64,000 nt of DNA from Rhodococcus sp. IEGM 1409 (GCF_030056735.1 NZ_JASHKN010000001.1:310001-374000); one strand, 5' to 3'. Shown: positions 46,141 through 55,251, counted from the stretch's first letter. The notes: generated by a model from the letters alone, not told the origin. A program made the numbers and translations.

Positions 46141-46208
46141 CAGGGCCCAGCTGTTCAGGGCCCAGCTGTTCAGGGCCCAGCTGTTCAGGGCCCAGCTGTT
46201 CAGGGCCA
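46141..46208. repeat. 15-bp tandem repeat between convergent genes
   Basis: Four perfect copies of CAGGGCCCAGCTGTT from 46141 to 46200, a partial fifth to 46208 and a degenerate copy at 46123-46140. Each unit holds the palindromes GGGCCC and CAGCTG. The pdxH stop codon (46200-46202) lies within it. It may act as a two-way terminator or simply be a minisatellite. Confidence 0.9.
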
Positions 46209-46874
46209 CAGCACTTCGCGTCTCCATGCTCGGTTCGAGCCGCGACGGTACAACCACCGCTGATGCCGACGCCCGGAGTCTGCCTGCCAGAACTCGACAG
46301 ACTCCGGCTCGAGGCACCACGCACGCCAGTCCTTCGACACGAACCCTGGGTCGTCGCTGATTCTTGCTTCCGCAGCGGCCACCGACGTCTCGTACGCATC
46401 GAAGTCTTCGAGCACCTCACTCTGCTTACTTGCCGTCGCCACCGCTCTCGCAGTGACGGAGCGTTCGACGAAGTCTCGGCTTCGAAGTGCCTCGTCACCC
46501 TCGCACACCAATCCGCGAATCCGGACCTGCTGGCCTGTCTCACGCCAGTAGAACGCCAGCGATGCTCGCGGATTTTCTTTCAGCTCAATACCTTTCGGCG
46601 ATGCGTCCGAACCCGAGAACCAGAACCCGCCCTCGGTCACGTCCTTGAGGATGAGGAAGCGGGAATCGGGTATACCGTCGTCGCCCACAGTCGAGAGCGC
46701 ACACACGTGTGGCTCGACGACGCCGAAGGCCACGGCCGCACGGAGCCAGTCGAGGAACAACTCTCCTGGGTTTTCCGGAAAACGTTCAGGCGCGGGCGGC
46801 GGAGTTCCGGTCAGTGCGGGAATACCGCGAATCCATGCCCGGACGTCCGGCAGCGAAAAATCTGCGTCAACCAT
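46200..46874 (-). CDS. pdxH: Pyridoxamine 5'-phosphate oxidase
   Basis: FMN enzyme making pyridoxal phosphate from PNP or PMP in the cytosol. 224 residues: ELFLDWLRAAVAFGVVEPHVCALSTVGDDGIPDSRFLILKDVTEGGFWFSGSDASPKGIELKENPRASLAFYWRETGQQVRIRG spans the FMN-binding barrel (described here by its ends). The C-terminal dimerisation part contains PESVEFWQADSGRRHQRWLYRR. The latter is a variant of the canonical PxxxEFWQGxxxRLHDR, so a related pyridoxamine-oxidase-like enzyme is possible. The stop lies inside a 15-bp tandem repeat. Confidence 0.85.
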   Translation of the reverse strand: MVDADFSLPDVRAWIRGIPALTGTPPPAPERFPENPGELFLDWLRAAVAFGVVEPHVCALSTVGDDGIPDSRFLILKDVTEGGFWFSGSDASPKGIELKENPRASLAFYWRETGQQVRIRGLVCEGDEALRSRDFVERSVTARAVATASKQSEVLEDFDAYETSVAAAEARISDDPGFVSKDWRAWCLEPESVEFWQADSGRRHQRWLYRRGSNRAWRREVLWP

Positions 46875-46899
46875 GAGCCGACTCTAATCGCGGGCGGCC

Positions 46900-47400
46900 T
46901 CAGGAGACGTTGCGAACGATCGAGTCACCGAACGAGGGTTGCTGCAGCAGTGCCCACTTGTTGGACGTCAAACGAAAACTCGGCATATCGGCGAGCGCCA
47001 CCACCGATTCCCAGGTGCGCTCGTAGCTCGTGTGGGAGATTCGCCATTCACCGTCGCTGCAGCGGGTGTATCTGTCGTGATAGAAAGCCGATCCACGAAG
47101 CAGCATGCCGTCTTCGGGGATGACCACCGTGTCCGCAAGGCACCAGATCCCGGTTGCGGTGTCTCCGTCGACGTCGATCTCGGGTTGCCCACATTGATGT
47201 TCGGTGATGATGTGTGAGCCGAGGGTGTTCTCGAGAAAGGAGACAAATGAATCTCGAGAATCGAAACTGAGTTGTTCTCCGTAGATCGCGGTGGCGTCGA
47301 CGGTCAGAGTGTCGGCGAATTCGACCCACGATTTGGTGTCCAAGGCGCGTGCGTATCGGTACTTGAGTCTTTGGATGAGAACAATCGCTTCGAGATCCAT
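46900..47400 (-). CDS. SnoaL/NTF2-like protein
   Basis: 166 residues in a cone-shaped alpha+beta NTF2 fold: MDLEAIVLIQRLKYRYARALDTKSWVEFADTLTVDATAIYG opening, ITEHQCGQPEIDVDGDTATGIWCL, and GSAFYHDRYTRCSDGEWRISHTSYERTWE. Similar proteins are limonene-epoxide-hydrolase-like, dehydratases or ketosteroid-isomerase-like; no catalytic set can be assigned. ATG 47400 follows GGGAGG by 8 nt. It is on the same strand as the TetR gene upstream (97 bp gap). Confidence 0.8.
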   Translation of the reverse strand: MDLEAIVLIQRLKYRYARALDTKSWVEFADTLTVDATAIYGEQLSFDSRDSFVSFLENTLGSHIITEHQCGQPEIDVDGDTATGIWCLADTVVIPEDGMLLRGSAFYHDRYTRCSDGEWRISHTSYERTWESVVALADMPSFRLTSNKWALLQQPSFGDSIVRNVS

Positions 47401-47497
47401 GATCCCCGCCTCCCGGTGCAGCAACCACCCGTCCTATGCGTGCACATTAGCCTGTATCACGCAGAAACGGGCATTACTCTCAAAGCTAGTAGAAATG

Positions 47498-48139
47498 TCA
47501 GCCGATAACACGCTTTTCCAGGCCGTCGAGCATGATCGTGATCTTCTCGTCCAACCAACCGCGTCCGTGCCACGTCGATTCGTCACCGATCCCCTCGATC
47601 AACGACTCCGACGCATTCCAACTCTCCTGATACGCCTGGCGTGCAGAACGCGAATCCGCGGAGCTGACGGTCTTGTCCAGTGCCGCCATCATCGCGAACT
47701 GAGTCATCGTCACCTCGGAGATGAAGTCCACCGCCAGTACCGCGTCGTGTGGTGTGAAGCCTTGCGCAGTCAACGAACCGACCAGTTTCTCCACGATCTC
47801 GATTATCGCCGGCGGCGTGCCCGGAACAGCGAGACCGACCTGGGCGAGGCCAGGATAGCGCTCGAACGAGGACCACAGAACGTCGCAGAGGTCCTTCAGA
47901 AATTCACGCCACGGACGATCCGTGTCCGGCCACACAGTCTGACGCACAACGTGATCCGAGCAGGCCCGCAGCAGCGCTTCACGGTCGGCGAAGTAGCGAT
48001 AAAGTGCAGAATGACTGACGCCCAGACGCTTTGCCACACTCGGCATGGTCAATTCACTCAGATCACCAGCCAGGGCGGCTTCGACGATATCCACTCTCGA
48101 CAACGTCGGCGGTCGCCCTGCCTTCTTTCCGGTCTGCAT
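47498..48139 (-). CDS. TetR-family regulator
   Basis: 213 residues. HTH at about 14-55 (SRVDIVEAALAGDLSELTMPSVAKRLGVSHSALYRYFADREAL); the C-terminal domain resembles TetR-C all-helical ligand pockets with ERYPGLAQVGLAVPGTPPAIIEIVEKLV. It lies 21 bp downstream of the two ABC half-transporters on the same strand, so it is probably cotranscribed with and may control them. The ligand is unknown. Confidence 0.88.
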   Translation of the reverse strand: MQTGKKAGRPPTLSRVDIVEAALAGDLSELTMPSVAKRLGVSHSALYRYFADREALLRACSDHVVRQTVWPDTDRPWREFLKDLCDVLWSSFERYPGLAQVGLAVPGTPPAIIEIVEKLVGSLTAQGFTPHDAVLAVDFISEVTMTQFAMMAALDKTVSSADSRSARQAYQESWNASESLIEGIGDESTWHGRGWLDEKITIMLDGLEKRVIG

Positions 48140-48140
48140 T

Positions 48141-48169
48141 CTGCTCAGCCTGCCATCTGCTCAGCCTGC
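48141..48169. repeat. 13-bp direct repeat at the ABC/TetR junction
   Basis: CTGCTCAGCCTGC occurs at 48141-48153 and 48157-48169, covering the ABC transporter stop codon at 48161. Confidence 0.75.
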
Positions 48170-49897
48170 TACCAACCGCCATCCCGACGCACGGTGGCGC
48201 TGATTCCAGAACGCGGCGTAGTTCCCACCGGCCGCGAGCAGAACTTCGTGGGTTCCCACTTCGACGATTGATCCGTCGTCACCGAGCACGATGATCTGGT
48301 CTGCGGCCACGACGGTCGACAGTTTGTGAGCGATCACGAGCAGTGTGCTTTCGCTGGCGAGTTCCTGCATCGCACGCTGAACGTGTGCCTCGTTCTCGGG
48401 ATCGAGCGCGGCCGTCGCCTCGTCGAGCAGCACGATGGGTGCGCGTTTGAGGAGTGCACGCGCAATGGAGACCCGTTGGCGCTCCCCACCGGACAGTGCC
48501 GTCCCGCCCTCACCGACACGGGTGTCCCAACCCCGCGGAAGTCGCTCGACGATTTCTGCGACTCCGGCGATCCGAGCAACGTCGAAGACTTCCTCGTCCG
48601 TGGCTTCGGGACGGCCGAGACGAATGTTCGCGATCAACGTGTCGTCGAAGAGGTACACGTCCTGGAAGACCAGGGACAGCTGCGACATCAGATCGGCACT
48701 CGTGAGATCCCGGACGTCGACGCCGCCGACACGAACCACCCCGGAGTCGACGTCGTAGAAGCGCGAGATCAGCCGGGTGACGGTGGTTTTGCCCGACCCT
48801 GACGGACCGACCAACGCCGTCAGCGACTTCCGCGGCACGTCGAAGGAGATGTTCCGCAGAACCTGCCCGCCGTCGGCGTAACCGAAGTCGACGGCGTCGA
48901 ACTGCACGGCCGTCTCCCCCGTCGCCGGCCCGCTGGCATCGGGTTCGACCAGTGGTTCAACTTCGAGGATCTCGGACATCCGACGGATATCGTTGCGCGC
49001 CATTCTGATTGCACCGCCGAACTCGCCGATCTCACCTAGCGGTTGGATGAACCGTGCGGTGAGCCCGAGTAGCGCGATCAACGTGACCGGGTCGATGTCG
49101 CCGCCGAGCGCGAGGAAAGCACCCAGGATGATCACGGCTGAGAACACGAATTGCAGGGCGATCCCGTTGACCACGGAACCGATCACCACGAACCACAGTT
49201 GTGAACGACCCGCGGTGTGCTGAGCTTCGATCGCGTCGTCGAGCGGTTCGTACACCCCGTGGGTGCGTCCGAAAGCACGCAGGACCGGTTGGCAACGCGC
49301 GTATTCGAGCACCCGATTGTTCGATTCGACCGCCGCGGCATGGGCCTGATCGTCGGCCTTGGCGGTCATCGCCGAAGCAAAGCGTGCTGCTGCGAAGAGA
49401 ATCGGAACGCTGACCACCAGTGCGAGCCCGAGTCGCCAATCGAAGAACAGCATGCACACGACAATGGTTGCCGGGCTGGCGATTCCGGAGATGATCGGTG
49501 TCATCAGATGCGCGGCCGCCCCCATCACCGAGATGGTGCCCTTGCTAGCGACCTGCGATACCTGACCGAGTCGGCCGGCACCGAACCAGCCGAGCGGGAG
49601 CGTGACCAGGTGATCACCGAGTCGCAGATGCATCGTCCGCAGCAGGGTGAGTGCCGACTCGAATCCCTTGATGGCCTGCAGGTAATGCGCAATCGAACTG
49701 ATCACGGCGCAGACGGCCATGGCGGCGAGCCACCGACCGAAACTGCCCCAGTCCTGCTCGAACAGTGCCTGCACGGTCGGCACGAGCAATGCCACTGCCA
49801 AACCCTGCATCACGCCGTACAACACTGCCCACACCAGGAACTCGCGATAGCGGCCCTGATTCTGCGGGCCGAGTATCCGGAAGAGGTCGCGAATCAT
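48161..49897 (-). CDS. ABC transporter half, exporter fold (IrtB-like)
   Basis: 578 residues: six membrane helices in the first 300, then a complete nucleotide-binding domain with Walker A LVGPSGSGKTTVTRLI, signature LSGGERQRVSIARAL, Walker B IVLLDEATAALDPE and H-loop VIAHKLSTV. It pairs with the gene upstream (ATGA overlap). Exporter-fold heterodimers in iron-handling actinobacteria include the IrtAB siderophore importers, and the iron genes 3 kb away make that possible; drug or lipid export is equally open. Confidence 0.85.
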   Translation of the reverse strand: MIRDLFRILGPQNQGRYREFLVWAVLYGVMQGLAVALLVPTVQALFEQDWGSFGRWLAAMAVCAVISSIAHYLQAIKGFESALTLLRTMHLRLGDHLVTLPLGWFGAGRLGQVSQVASKGTISVMGAAAHLMTPIISGIASPATIVVCMLFFDWRLGLALVVSVPILFAAARFASAMTAKADDQAHAAAVESNNRVLEYARCQPVLRAFGRTHGVYEPLDDAIEAQHTAGRSQLWFVVIGSVVNGIALQFVFSAVIILGAFLALGGDIDPVTLIALLGLTARFIQPLGEIGEFGGAIRMARNDIRRMSEILEVEPLVEPDASGPATGETAVQFDAVDFGYADGGQVLRNISFDVPRKSLTALVGPSGSGKTTVTRLISRFYDVDSGVVRVGGVDVRDLTSADLMSQLSLVFQDVYLFDDTLIANIRLGRPEATDEEVFDVARIAGVAEIVERLPRGWDTRVGEGGTALSGGERQRVSIARALLKRAPIVLLDEATAALDPENEAHVQRAMQELASESTLLVIAHKLSTVVAADQIIVLGDDGSIVEVGTHEVLLAAGGNYAAFWNQRHRASGWRLVAG

Positions 49898-51831
49898 GAG
49901 TTGGCCTTTCCTACTGCTTCGGAGCTTCCCTCGATGCTGTCGGGCCGACTGTTTTCAACCGAGTCGGCCCGACTGTTTTCAACCGAGCCGGCCCGACTGT
50001 TTTCAACCGAGTCGGCCCGACTGTGGCTCGCCCACATCCGGGCATACGTTGAACCATTCGCCACGAGCTGATCGTGCGTGCCCTTCTCCACGATCCGCCC
50101 GGCGTCGAGGACCACAATCTGATCGGCACTCACGATCGAAGCCAACCGGTGCGCGATCACCAGCACGGTCCGCCCCACAGTCAAACGCGACAATGCTTCC
50201 TGGATATCAGCTTCGGACTCCGGGTCCGCAAACGCGGTTGCCTCGTCGAGCACGAGAACGGGAGTGTCCGCGAGAATTGCCCGCGCGATGGAGACTCGTT
50301 GCGCCTCACCGCCCGAGAACCTGGCGTCGACCCCGACCACGGAGTCGTACCCTCTCGGGAGGGCTTCAATGCGGGTGTCGATCTGTGCGGCTGCGGCAGC
50401 AGCCTTCACCTCGGCCGGCGACGCCTGGGGGCGGGCAAGCCGAATGTTTTCGAGCACAGTCGCTTCGACCAACTGCACGTCCTGCAGAACGAATCCGACG
50501 TGGCGGTACAGCTCGTCGGTAGCGACGTCCCGGACGTCGACACCGCCAATGGCCACTGATCCGGTACGCACGTCATGGAATCGGGGAACGAGCGTTGCCA
50601 GCGTCGACTTACCCGAACCCGAAGGTCCGACCAACGCCGTCACCGTGCCCTCCGGCAGCGTCAGATCGATGCCGGACAGAACGTCTGCCCCGTCGTCGTA
50701 GGCGAAAGAGACTCCGGAGAATCGAACTTCGTTCCCCGCAGGCTTTTTCGGATGATCGGTTTCCGGCAGCGCGTCGGTTGCGAACAGCTCGATCAGCCGC
50801 GCCGCAGCGGCAGCAGCCTCACGGCGGGCCTGCATACCGAAACCGATGGTCGTCACCGACACCGGAATCACCATCGCGACAAGAGAACTGGTCAGCACAT
50901 CGATGGGCGACACCCATCCGGAGTGAACGAACCACGAGCCGAGACCAAGGTTGACCACCAGCACTACCGGTGCGCTCAATGCAATCGAGGCCAGCGCCTC
51001 GGTCCGAAGCATCGGACGAACCCAACCCTCGTACGAAACGGCAAAAGCCTTGGCGGCATCGCGGTATCGAGAATGTGACTGCTTGTCCTGACCGAAAGTC
51101 TTGACCACTGCGATGCCCGTGACGAACTCGACGATCGTGTTGCTGATAGCCGCGATGCCCTCGTTCATCCGGCTCATCTTGACGGCCATGTCCTTCGTCA
51201 TCGTCGCATAGGCGATCATGTAGATCGGGAGCGTGGCAATCGCGACCAATCCCAGACGCCAGTCGATCGAAATCACGTAGCCGAGTCCGACCAGCGGCAC
51301 CGCGATGGCTCCGGTGGTCTCGACGGCGCTGTGCGCAACAAGGTAGTGGAGATCGGAAATATCGTTCTGCGCAGCTTTGCGCACGGTTCCGGACGAGTGG
51401 GAGGTGAACCAGCCCAGAGGAAGTCGGCCAAGCGTCGCTGCGATTCGGCGTCGGAGCACAGCTTGGAGATTCACGTCGGCAAAGTGCGTGACGATCAACG
51501 CACCGCCACCGAAGAACGCACGCATGCCCAAGCCGAAGACGACCACCCACACGATCGTCCAGACGCGGGACGAGTCGATGTCACCACCCACGATCAGCGT
51601 CTTACCCAGTTCGGCGATGGCCACGTACGGCACGATGGCAGCGACCGCGGCGATAACCTGCATCACCATCGCGATAGTCGTCCGTGTGCGAACTGGCGCA
51701 AGGAGCACACGTAGCGCGCTCTTCTGCGCCGCCGCTTCGGCCTTGGCCTGTGAGGCTTCGGCCGCAGACCCATGCGGTGCGCCGGCCTCCTCGGGTTGAA
51801 CGTCTGTTGTCTTGTCCTGTGTTGTCGTCAT
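49894..51831 (-). CDS. ABC transporter half, exporter fold (IrtA-like, no SIP domain)
   Basis: 645 residues from ATG 51831, which overlaps the 71-residue ORF stop (ATGA). After about 40 hydrophilic residues come six membrane helices and a full NBD: Walker A LVGPSGSGKSTLATLV, signature FSGGEAQRVSIARAI, Walker B PVLVLDEATAFADPE, H-loop VIAHRLASI. Unlike mycobacterial IrtA it has no N-terminal siderophore-interaction domain. The C-terminus is a repeat tail (SRADSVENSRAGSVENSRADSVEN pattern) coded by a 24-bp tandem repeat. Confidence 0.85.
   Translation of the reverse strand: MTTTQDKTTDVQPEEAGAPHGSAAEASQAKAEAAAQKSALRVLLAPVRTRTTIAMVMQVIAAVAAIVPYVAIAELGKTLIVGGDIDSSRVWTIVWVVVFGLGMRAFFGGGALIVTHFADVNLQAVLRRRIAATLGRLPLGWFTSHSSGTVRKAAQNDISDLHYLVAHSAVETTGAIAVPLVGLGYVISIDWRLGLVAIATLPIYMIAYATMTKDMAVKMSRMNEGIAAISNTIVEFVTGIAVVKTFGQDKQSHSRYRDAAKAFAVSYEGWVRPMLRTEALASIALSAPVVLVVNLGLGSWFVHSGWVSPIDVLTSSLVAMVIPVSVTTIGFGMQARREAAAAAARLIELFATDALPETDHPKKPAGNEVRFSGVSFAYDDGADVLSGIDLTLPEGTVTALVGPSGSGKSTLATLVPRFHDVRTGSVAIGGVDVRDVATDELYRHVGFVLQDVQLVEATVLENIRLARPQASPAEVKAAAAAAQIDTRIEALPRGYDSVVGVDARFSGGEAQRVSIARAILADTPVLVLDEATAFADPESEADIQEALSRLTVGRTVLVIAHRLASIVSADQIVVLDAGRIVEKGTHDQLVANGSTYARMWASHSRADSVENSRAGSVENSRADSVENSRPDSIEGSSEAVGKANS
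49947..50024. repeat. 24-bp tandem repeat at the 3' end of the ABC gene
   Basis: Three units (49947-49970, 49971-49994, 49995-50018) with one base change, plus a 6-bp partial. In frame, it gives SVENSRAD octapeptides close to the C-terminus. Confidence 0.9.
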
Positions 51832-52043
51832 TTCGAGAACGCCTTCCCTCGGGTGACTGCGTCGGCGTCGGATGCGATGCGGCCTTGGAGTTCCGCGCCG
51901 GTGAGTGTGCGATCGGCAAGAGCCTCGAGGTCTTCGCTTTGCAAGATCTCCTTCGCCGCCTGTGATTGCAGGGTGGCGAAGCCCGTATCGGGCTTGACCC
52001 CGAGCGTGAGTGCCGTTGCTCGTAGGCCCCACTGCTGCCGCAT
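51828..52043 (-). CDS. 71-residue ORF coupled to the ABC transporter
   Basis: I do not recognise this small protein. It has a good ribosome site (GGGAGAG, then ATG 52043), ends in an ATGA overlap with the ABC half-transporter, and is soluble, rich in Ala, Leu and charged residues (TLQSQAAKEILQSEDLEALADRTLTGAELQGRI), probably two helices. There is no membrane segment. It could be an accessory subunit, a leader whose translation sets expression of the transporter, or a small precursor peptide. Confidence 0.65.
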   Translation of the reverse strand: MRQQWGLRATALTLGVKPDTGFATLQSQAAKEILQSEDLEALADRTLTGAELQGRIASDADAVTRGKAFSK

Positions 52044-52098
52044 CCATCTCTCCCGGCTTTAGTTACACACTGTCTCAATTAGGGGAGCCTACAATAAC

Positions 52099-53481
52099 TC
52101 AAGCCGTTTGTGCAGCCCTCATCACCGGAAGTGCAATCGCCGGCAGACACGCAACAACACTGATGACGGCACCCATTACGAACGCCACCGCGAACGAATC
52201 GCCCGAAGCGCCGATCGCCAGGACCGCTGTTGTCACCGGGGCACCCACCGCCGAACCGACCGTTCTGATCACGCTGTTGACACCACTGGCTGCTGCCATT
52301 TCCGACGGCGGGACGATCGAAGCAACCAGCAGAGCACAGACCGCAAACCCCACGCCGTTCCCCAATCCGACGAGGGAGAAGAACAACACGATCGCAACCA
52401 CCGAGCTCGGCCAGATCGCGAGACCGACCGCTCCCGTCGCCATGAGTGCCAGCGCTATGACCGCAGGCACTCGCGGCCCGTATCGACGCGCGAGAGTCGG
52501 CGTCAAACGACCTCCGAGGAAGACGAGGACGGCGGCGGGCAAGAGCGCCAATCCGGTCTGCACAACAGTGAATCCGCTTCCATACGTGGACGTTTCCGGC
52601 GCCTGGAGGATCCGCGGCAGGCAGAGGTAGAAGATGTACGGCACGAACCCGAACACCAGGGTCAGTGCGCTGGTGATCATCATCGGCCTGTCCCGAAAAA
52701 CTCGCATGTCGACGATCGGAGCGTCGTGGCGGGAATCGACGACAATCAGAGTTGCGAACGAGACGAACGCGATAACGATCAGACCCCAGAATCCGAGCGA
52801 CAAAACTCCCCAGTCGGAGGCTTTGGTGATCGCCAGGAGCAGGCTCACCAATCCGAACGCCAGAGCGCCGGCACCGGCCCAGTCCGTCGGCATACCCGGC
52901 CGGCGATGCGAACCCGGCACTACGGCCACTACGGCCACCAAAGCAAGCACGATCAGGATCCCGGTAATCACGAACAACCACTGCCAACTGAGGTACTCGA
53001 GAATGACACCGCCGATCACCAGCGCACTTCCGGCACCGATTCCCAAAGTCCCAGCGAGCCAACCTATCCCCGAAGACAACTCGGGGCCAGCCACAGTTCT
53101 CCGCAGTACTGCCATGGCGAGCGGGAAGCTCGCCATACTCACCCCCTGGACAGCTCGAACGACAAGCAGCACCCCGATATTCGGGGCGGCCGCCGCGGCA
53201 AATGTTGCGAGAGCAAAGATGATCAGGACGACCACCAGGACTCGCTTGTCGCCGAATCGGTCACCCATCGCCCCGACGATCGGAGCCATCACCGCGGCCG
53301 CCAATAGGTACGCCGTCAGGATCCAGCCGGTCACCGCCACGGACGTATCGAAATGCTCACCCAACACCGGCAACGCCGGCACCAGCATGGTCTGCATGAG
53401 CGAGTAAACGAGCACCGCCCCCGCAAGCGCGGCGATCACCCGGCTCCCGGATCGCGTGGGCGCCTCCGCCAAGGTTGTCAT
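52099..53481 (-). CDS. Major facilitator superfamily drug-type exporter
   Basis: 460 residues with 12-14 helices. The loop 2-3 motif A appears as GAMGDRFGDKRVLVV, and motif C-like glycine-rich segments occur around GWLAGTLGIGAGSALVIGGVI, pointing to a proton-driven exporter. ATG 53481 has GGAGGAAG six nt upstream. It is divergent from a TetR gene with a perfect long palindrome between, the classic repressor-pump arrangement. The substrate is unknown. Confidence 0.88.
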   Translation of the reverse strand: MTTLAEAPTRSGSRVIAALAGAVLVYSLMQTMLVPALPVLGEHFDTSVAVTGWILTAYLLAAAVMAPIVGAMGDRFGDKRVLVVVLIIFALATFAAAAAPNIGVLLVVRAVQGVSMASFPLAMAVLRRTVAGPELSSGIGWLAGTLGIGAGSALVIGGVILEYLSWQWLFVITGILIVLALVAVVAVVPGSHRRPGMPTDWAGAGALAFGLVSLLLAITKASDWGVLSLGFWGLIVIAFVSFATLIVVDSRHDAPIVDMRVFRDRPMMITSALTLVFGFVPYIFYLCLPRILQAPETSTYGSGFTVVQTGLALLPAAVLVFLGGRLTPTLARRYGPRVPAVIALALMATGAVGLAIWPSSVVAIVLFFSLVGLGNGVGFAVCALLVASIVPPSEMAAASGVNSVIRTVGSAVGAPVTTAVLAIGASGDSFAVAFVMGAVISVVACLPAIALPVMRAAQTA

Positions 53482-53505
53482 CGACACCTTCCTCCAATCA
53501 CGTTT

Positions 53506-53537
53506 TCAATCGGAACGGACCACTCCGTTCCGATTGA
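53506..53537. promoter_or_regulatory. Perfect inverted repeat, operator for the divergent TetR/MFS pair
   Basis: Arms of 14 bp (TCAATCGGAACGGA and its complement) around a 4-bp CCAC centre, with no mismatch. It lies between the MFS start (53481) and the TetR start (53566), placed to repress both. Confidence 0.8.
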
Positions 53538-53565
53538 GTAAACCATGCATTGCTAGCCTGTGGGA

Positions 53566-54204
53566 ATGGCGAAAGAGAATGCGAGCCTCCCCGGACGCGC
53601 CCGAGAAGCCGCAGACAACGACGTCACCGTACTGCGAGCAGCGCGCGAGATCTTCGCCGAACAGGGTTGGAATGCACCGGTATCGGCGATTGCCACCCGG
53701 GCCGGGGTCGGCGTCGGCAGCATCTATCGCCGCTACCGCGGCAAAGAGGAACTGGCGCAATCCCTACGCGTCTGGGCGATCGACCACCTCGCCACCCTGG
53801 CGCGAGAGTGCGTGAGCAACGCAGACAACGATGAAGCCGTACTGAAGACGTTCTTCTCGCGATACCTTGCCGAATCGGTGGGACCGCTCATTCCCGTCCT
53901 CGGCGGCAGGTTGCCCGAACACGCCGAAGTTACCCGCGCCGCCGAAGAATTGGAGGCCGCGCTGCAATCGATGGTCGACATCTGCATCGACACTCACGAA
54001 GTCCCGCCCGACTTCACTTCTGCAGACGTCATGCTCATGACGGTGCATCTACGGCCGACCCTGCCGATCGAGGGGGTCCGCGCCACCGAAATCCACACGC
54101 GCTATCTCGAGTTCATGCTCGACGGACTTCGTCACGGAAGACCTCAACCGTCGACCACTCACCCATCCTGGAGCGAATGGCTTCAGATGTGGCAGGGCAA
54201 CTGA
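53566..54204 (+). CDS. TetR-family repressor of the MFS exporter
   Basis: 212 residues. HTH at about 20-62 (TVLRAAREIFAEQGWNAPVSAIATRAGVGVGSIYRRYRGKEEL in pattern), then a helical ligand domain with WSEWLQMW at the C-terminus. ATG 53566 is used; a GTG two codons earlier is possible. It is divergent from the MFS gene with a perfect palindrome between, so local autorepression and pump control is the simple reading. Confidence 0.87.
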   Translation: MAKENASLPGRAREAADNDVTVLRAAREIFAEQGWNAPVSAIATRAGVGVGSIYRRYRGKEELAQSLRVWAIDHLATLARECVSNADNDEAVLKTFFSRYLAESVGPLIPVLGGRLPEHAEVTRAAEELEAALQSMVDICIDTHEVPPDFTSADVMLMTVHLRPTLPIEGVRATEIHTRYLEFMLDGLRHGRPQPSTTHPSWSEWLQMWQGN

Positions 54205-54228
54205 CCCTGAGGACACCCGAACGACATG

Positions 54229-54247
54229 TCAGGTTAGGCTTACCTAG
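54229..54247 (+). promoter_or_regulatory. IdeR/DtxR-type iron box
   Basis: TCAGGTTAGGCTTACCTAG matches the TWAGGTWAGSCTWACCTWA consensus at 17 of 19 positions. It is 29 bp upstream of the substrate-binding lipoprotein gene at 54276, so that gene should be repressed when iron is plentiful. Confidence 0.88.
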
Positions 54248-54275
54248 TTTAGCTCGCCATGTTCGGAAGGTTCTC

Positions 54276-55250
54276 ATGAAAATCACTCGCAGGCTCGCCG
54301 GCTTCACCGCACTACCCGCCGTTGCCGCACTCCTACTCACCGGCTGCGGAAGCAGCGACGCATCATCTTCTACCGAAACCAGTTCTACCGACCAGTCCTG
54401 GAGTTACACAACGGGATACGGAAACACGATCACCCTCGATCACGCCCCGGAGCGGATCGTCGTCGATGCGTACTCCGCTGCTGCGCTGTGGGACTACGGC
54501 ATTCGTCCGGTCGGCATCTTCGGTTACGGCGTCGGCAATCCCGACGTCACCGATCACGCCGACGAGTCGACGATGACCGTCGTCGGTCGTGAAGGTGAAC
54601 TCAGCGCGGAAGCCCTTGCGGCGCTGGACGCAGACCTGGTCATCGGGTACGGAAACAGCGACGACCCGACCCGATGGACTTGGTGGGACGAGCCGATGGG
54701 CAAGACCGTCAACGATGTTGCACCGTTTGTCGGTGTCAAGTTCTCCGGCGCGTCGACGCCGGACGTGTTGAGCGAATACGCCTCACTCGCCGAAGCGCTC
54801 GGCGGAGACACCGACACAGCAACGGCACGCGAGGGCAAGGAAGCATTCGAATCCGGGGCAGCGCGCATCCGAACCGCCGCGGGCAAGGTTGACGACATCG
54901 AAGTGCTCGCCCTGAACGGTGACGGCTCCGAGTTGTACGCAGGCACAACGGCTCTCGCTCAGTTCGGCTACCTGAAGGAACTCGGCGTGAAGTTCACCGG
55001 CCCGGGAGGCGACAAAGGCTGGGCCGACCTCAGCTGGGAGCAGGTCCCGGATTATCCGGCGGACATCGTTTTCCAGTTCGCGAAGTCGGCAGAAGCGTTC
55101 GCAGCATCACCCGTGTTCGTCAAGCTACCCGCGGTGACCGCGAACCAGGTGATCGACTTCGACGACAAGCGTCCGAACACCTACGCCAATTACGGCGCCT
55201 GGTTCGAGCAGGTTGCACAACTACTCGACCAGGCCCGCAACGTCGCCTGA
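54276..55250 (+). CDS. Iron-siderophore ABC transporter substrate-binding lipoprotein
   Basis: 324 residues with a lipoprotein signal (MKITRRLAGFTALPAVAALLLTGCGSS, lipobox LTGC). The mature part is a FhuD/FepB-type class III binding protein: APERIVVDAYSAAALWDYGIRPVGIFG, then ALDADLVIGYGN, and the long connecting helix. It binds a ferric siderophore outside the membrane. GGAAGG precedes ATG 54276 and an IdeR box lies upstream. It is a single gene, convergent with a second binding protein (1-bp gap); both may use the permease pair at 57.2-59.4 kb. Confidence 0.9.
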   Translation: MKITRRLAGFTALPAVAALLLTGCGSSDASSSTETSSTDQSWSYTTGYGNTITLDHAPERIVVDAYSAAALWDYGIRPVGIFGYGVGNPDVTDHADESTMTVVGREGELSAEALAALDADLVIGYGNSDDPTRWTWWDEPMGKTVNDVAPFVGVKFSGASTPDVLSEYASLAEALGGDTDTATAREGKEAFESGAARIRTAAGKVDDIEVLALNGDGSELYAGTTALAQFGYLKELGVKFTGPGGDKGWADLSWEQVPDYPADIVFQFAKSAEAFAASPVFVKLPAVTANQVIDFDDKRPNTYANYGAWFEQVAQLLDQARNVA

Positions 55251-55251
55251 A

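Noticed and set aside
52044..52085. TTAG...ATTAG stretch upstream of the 71-aa ORF considered as an IdeR box
   Set aside because: It lacks the AGGTWAG core and matches the consensus poorly.
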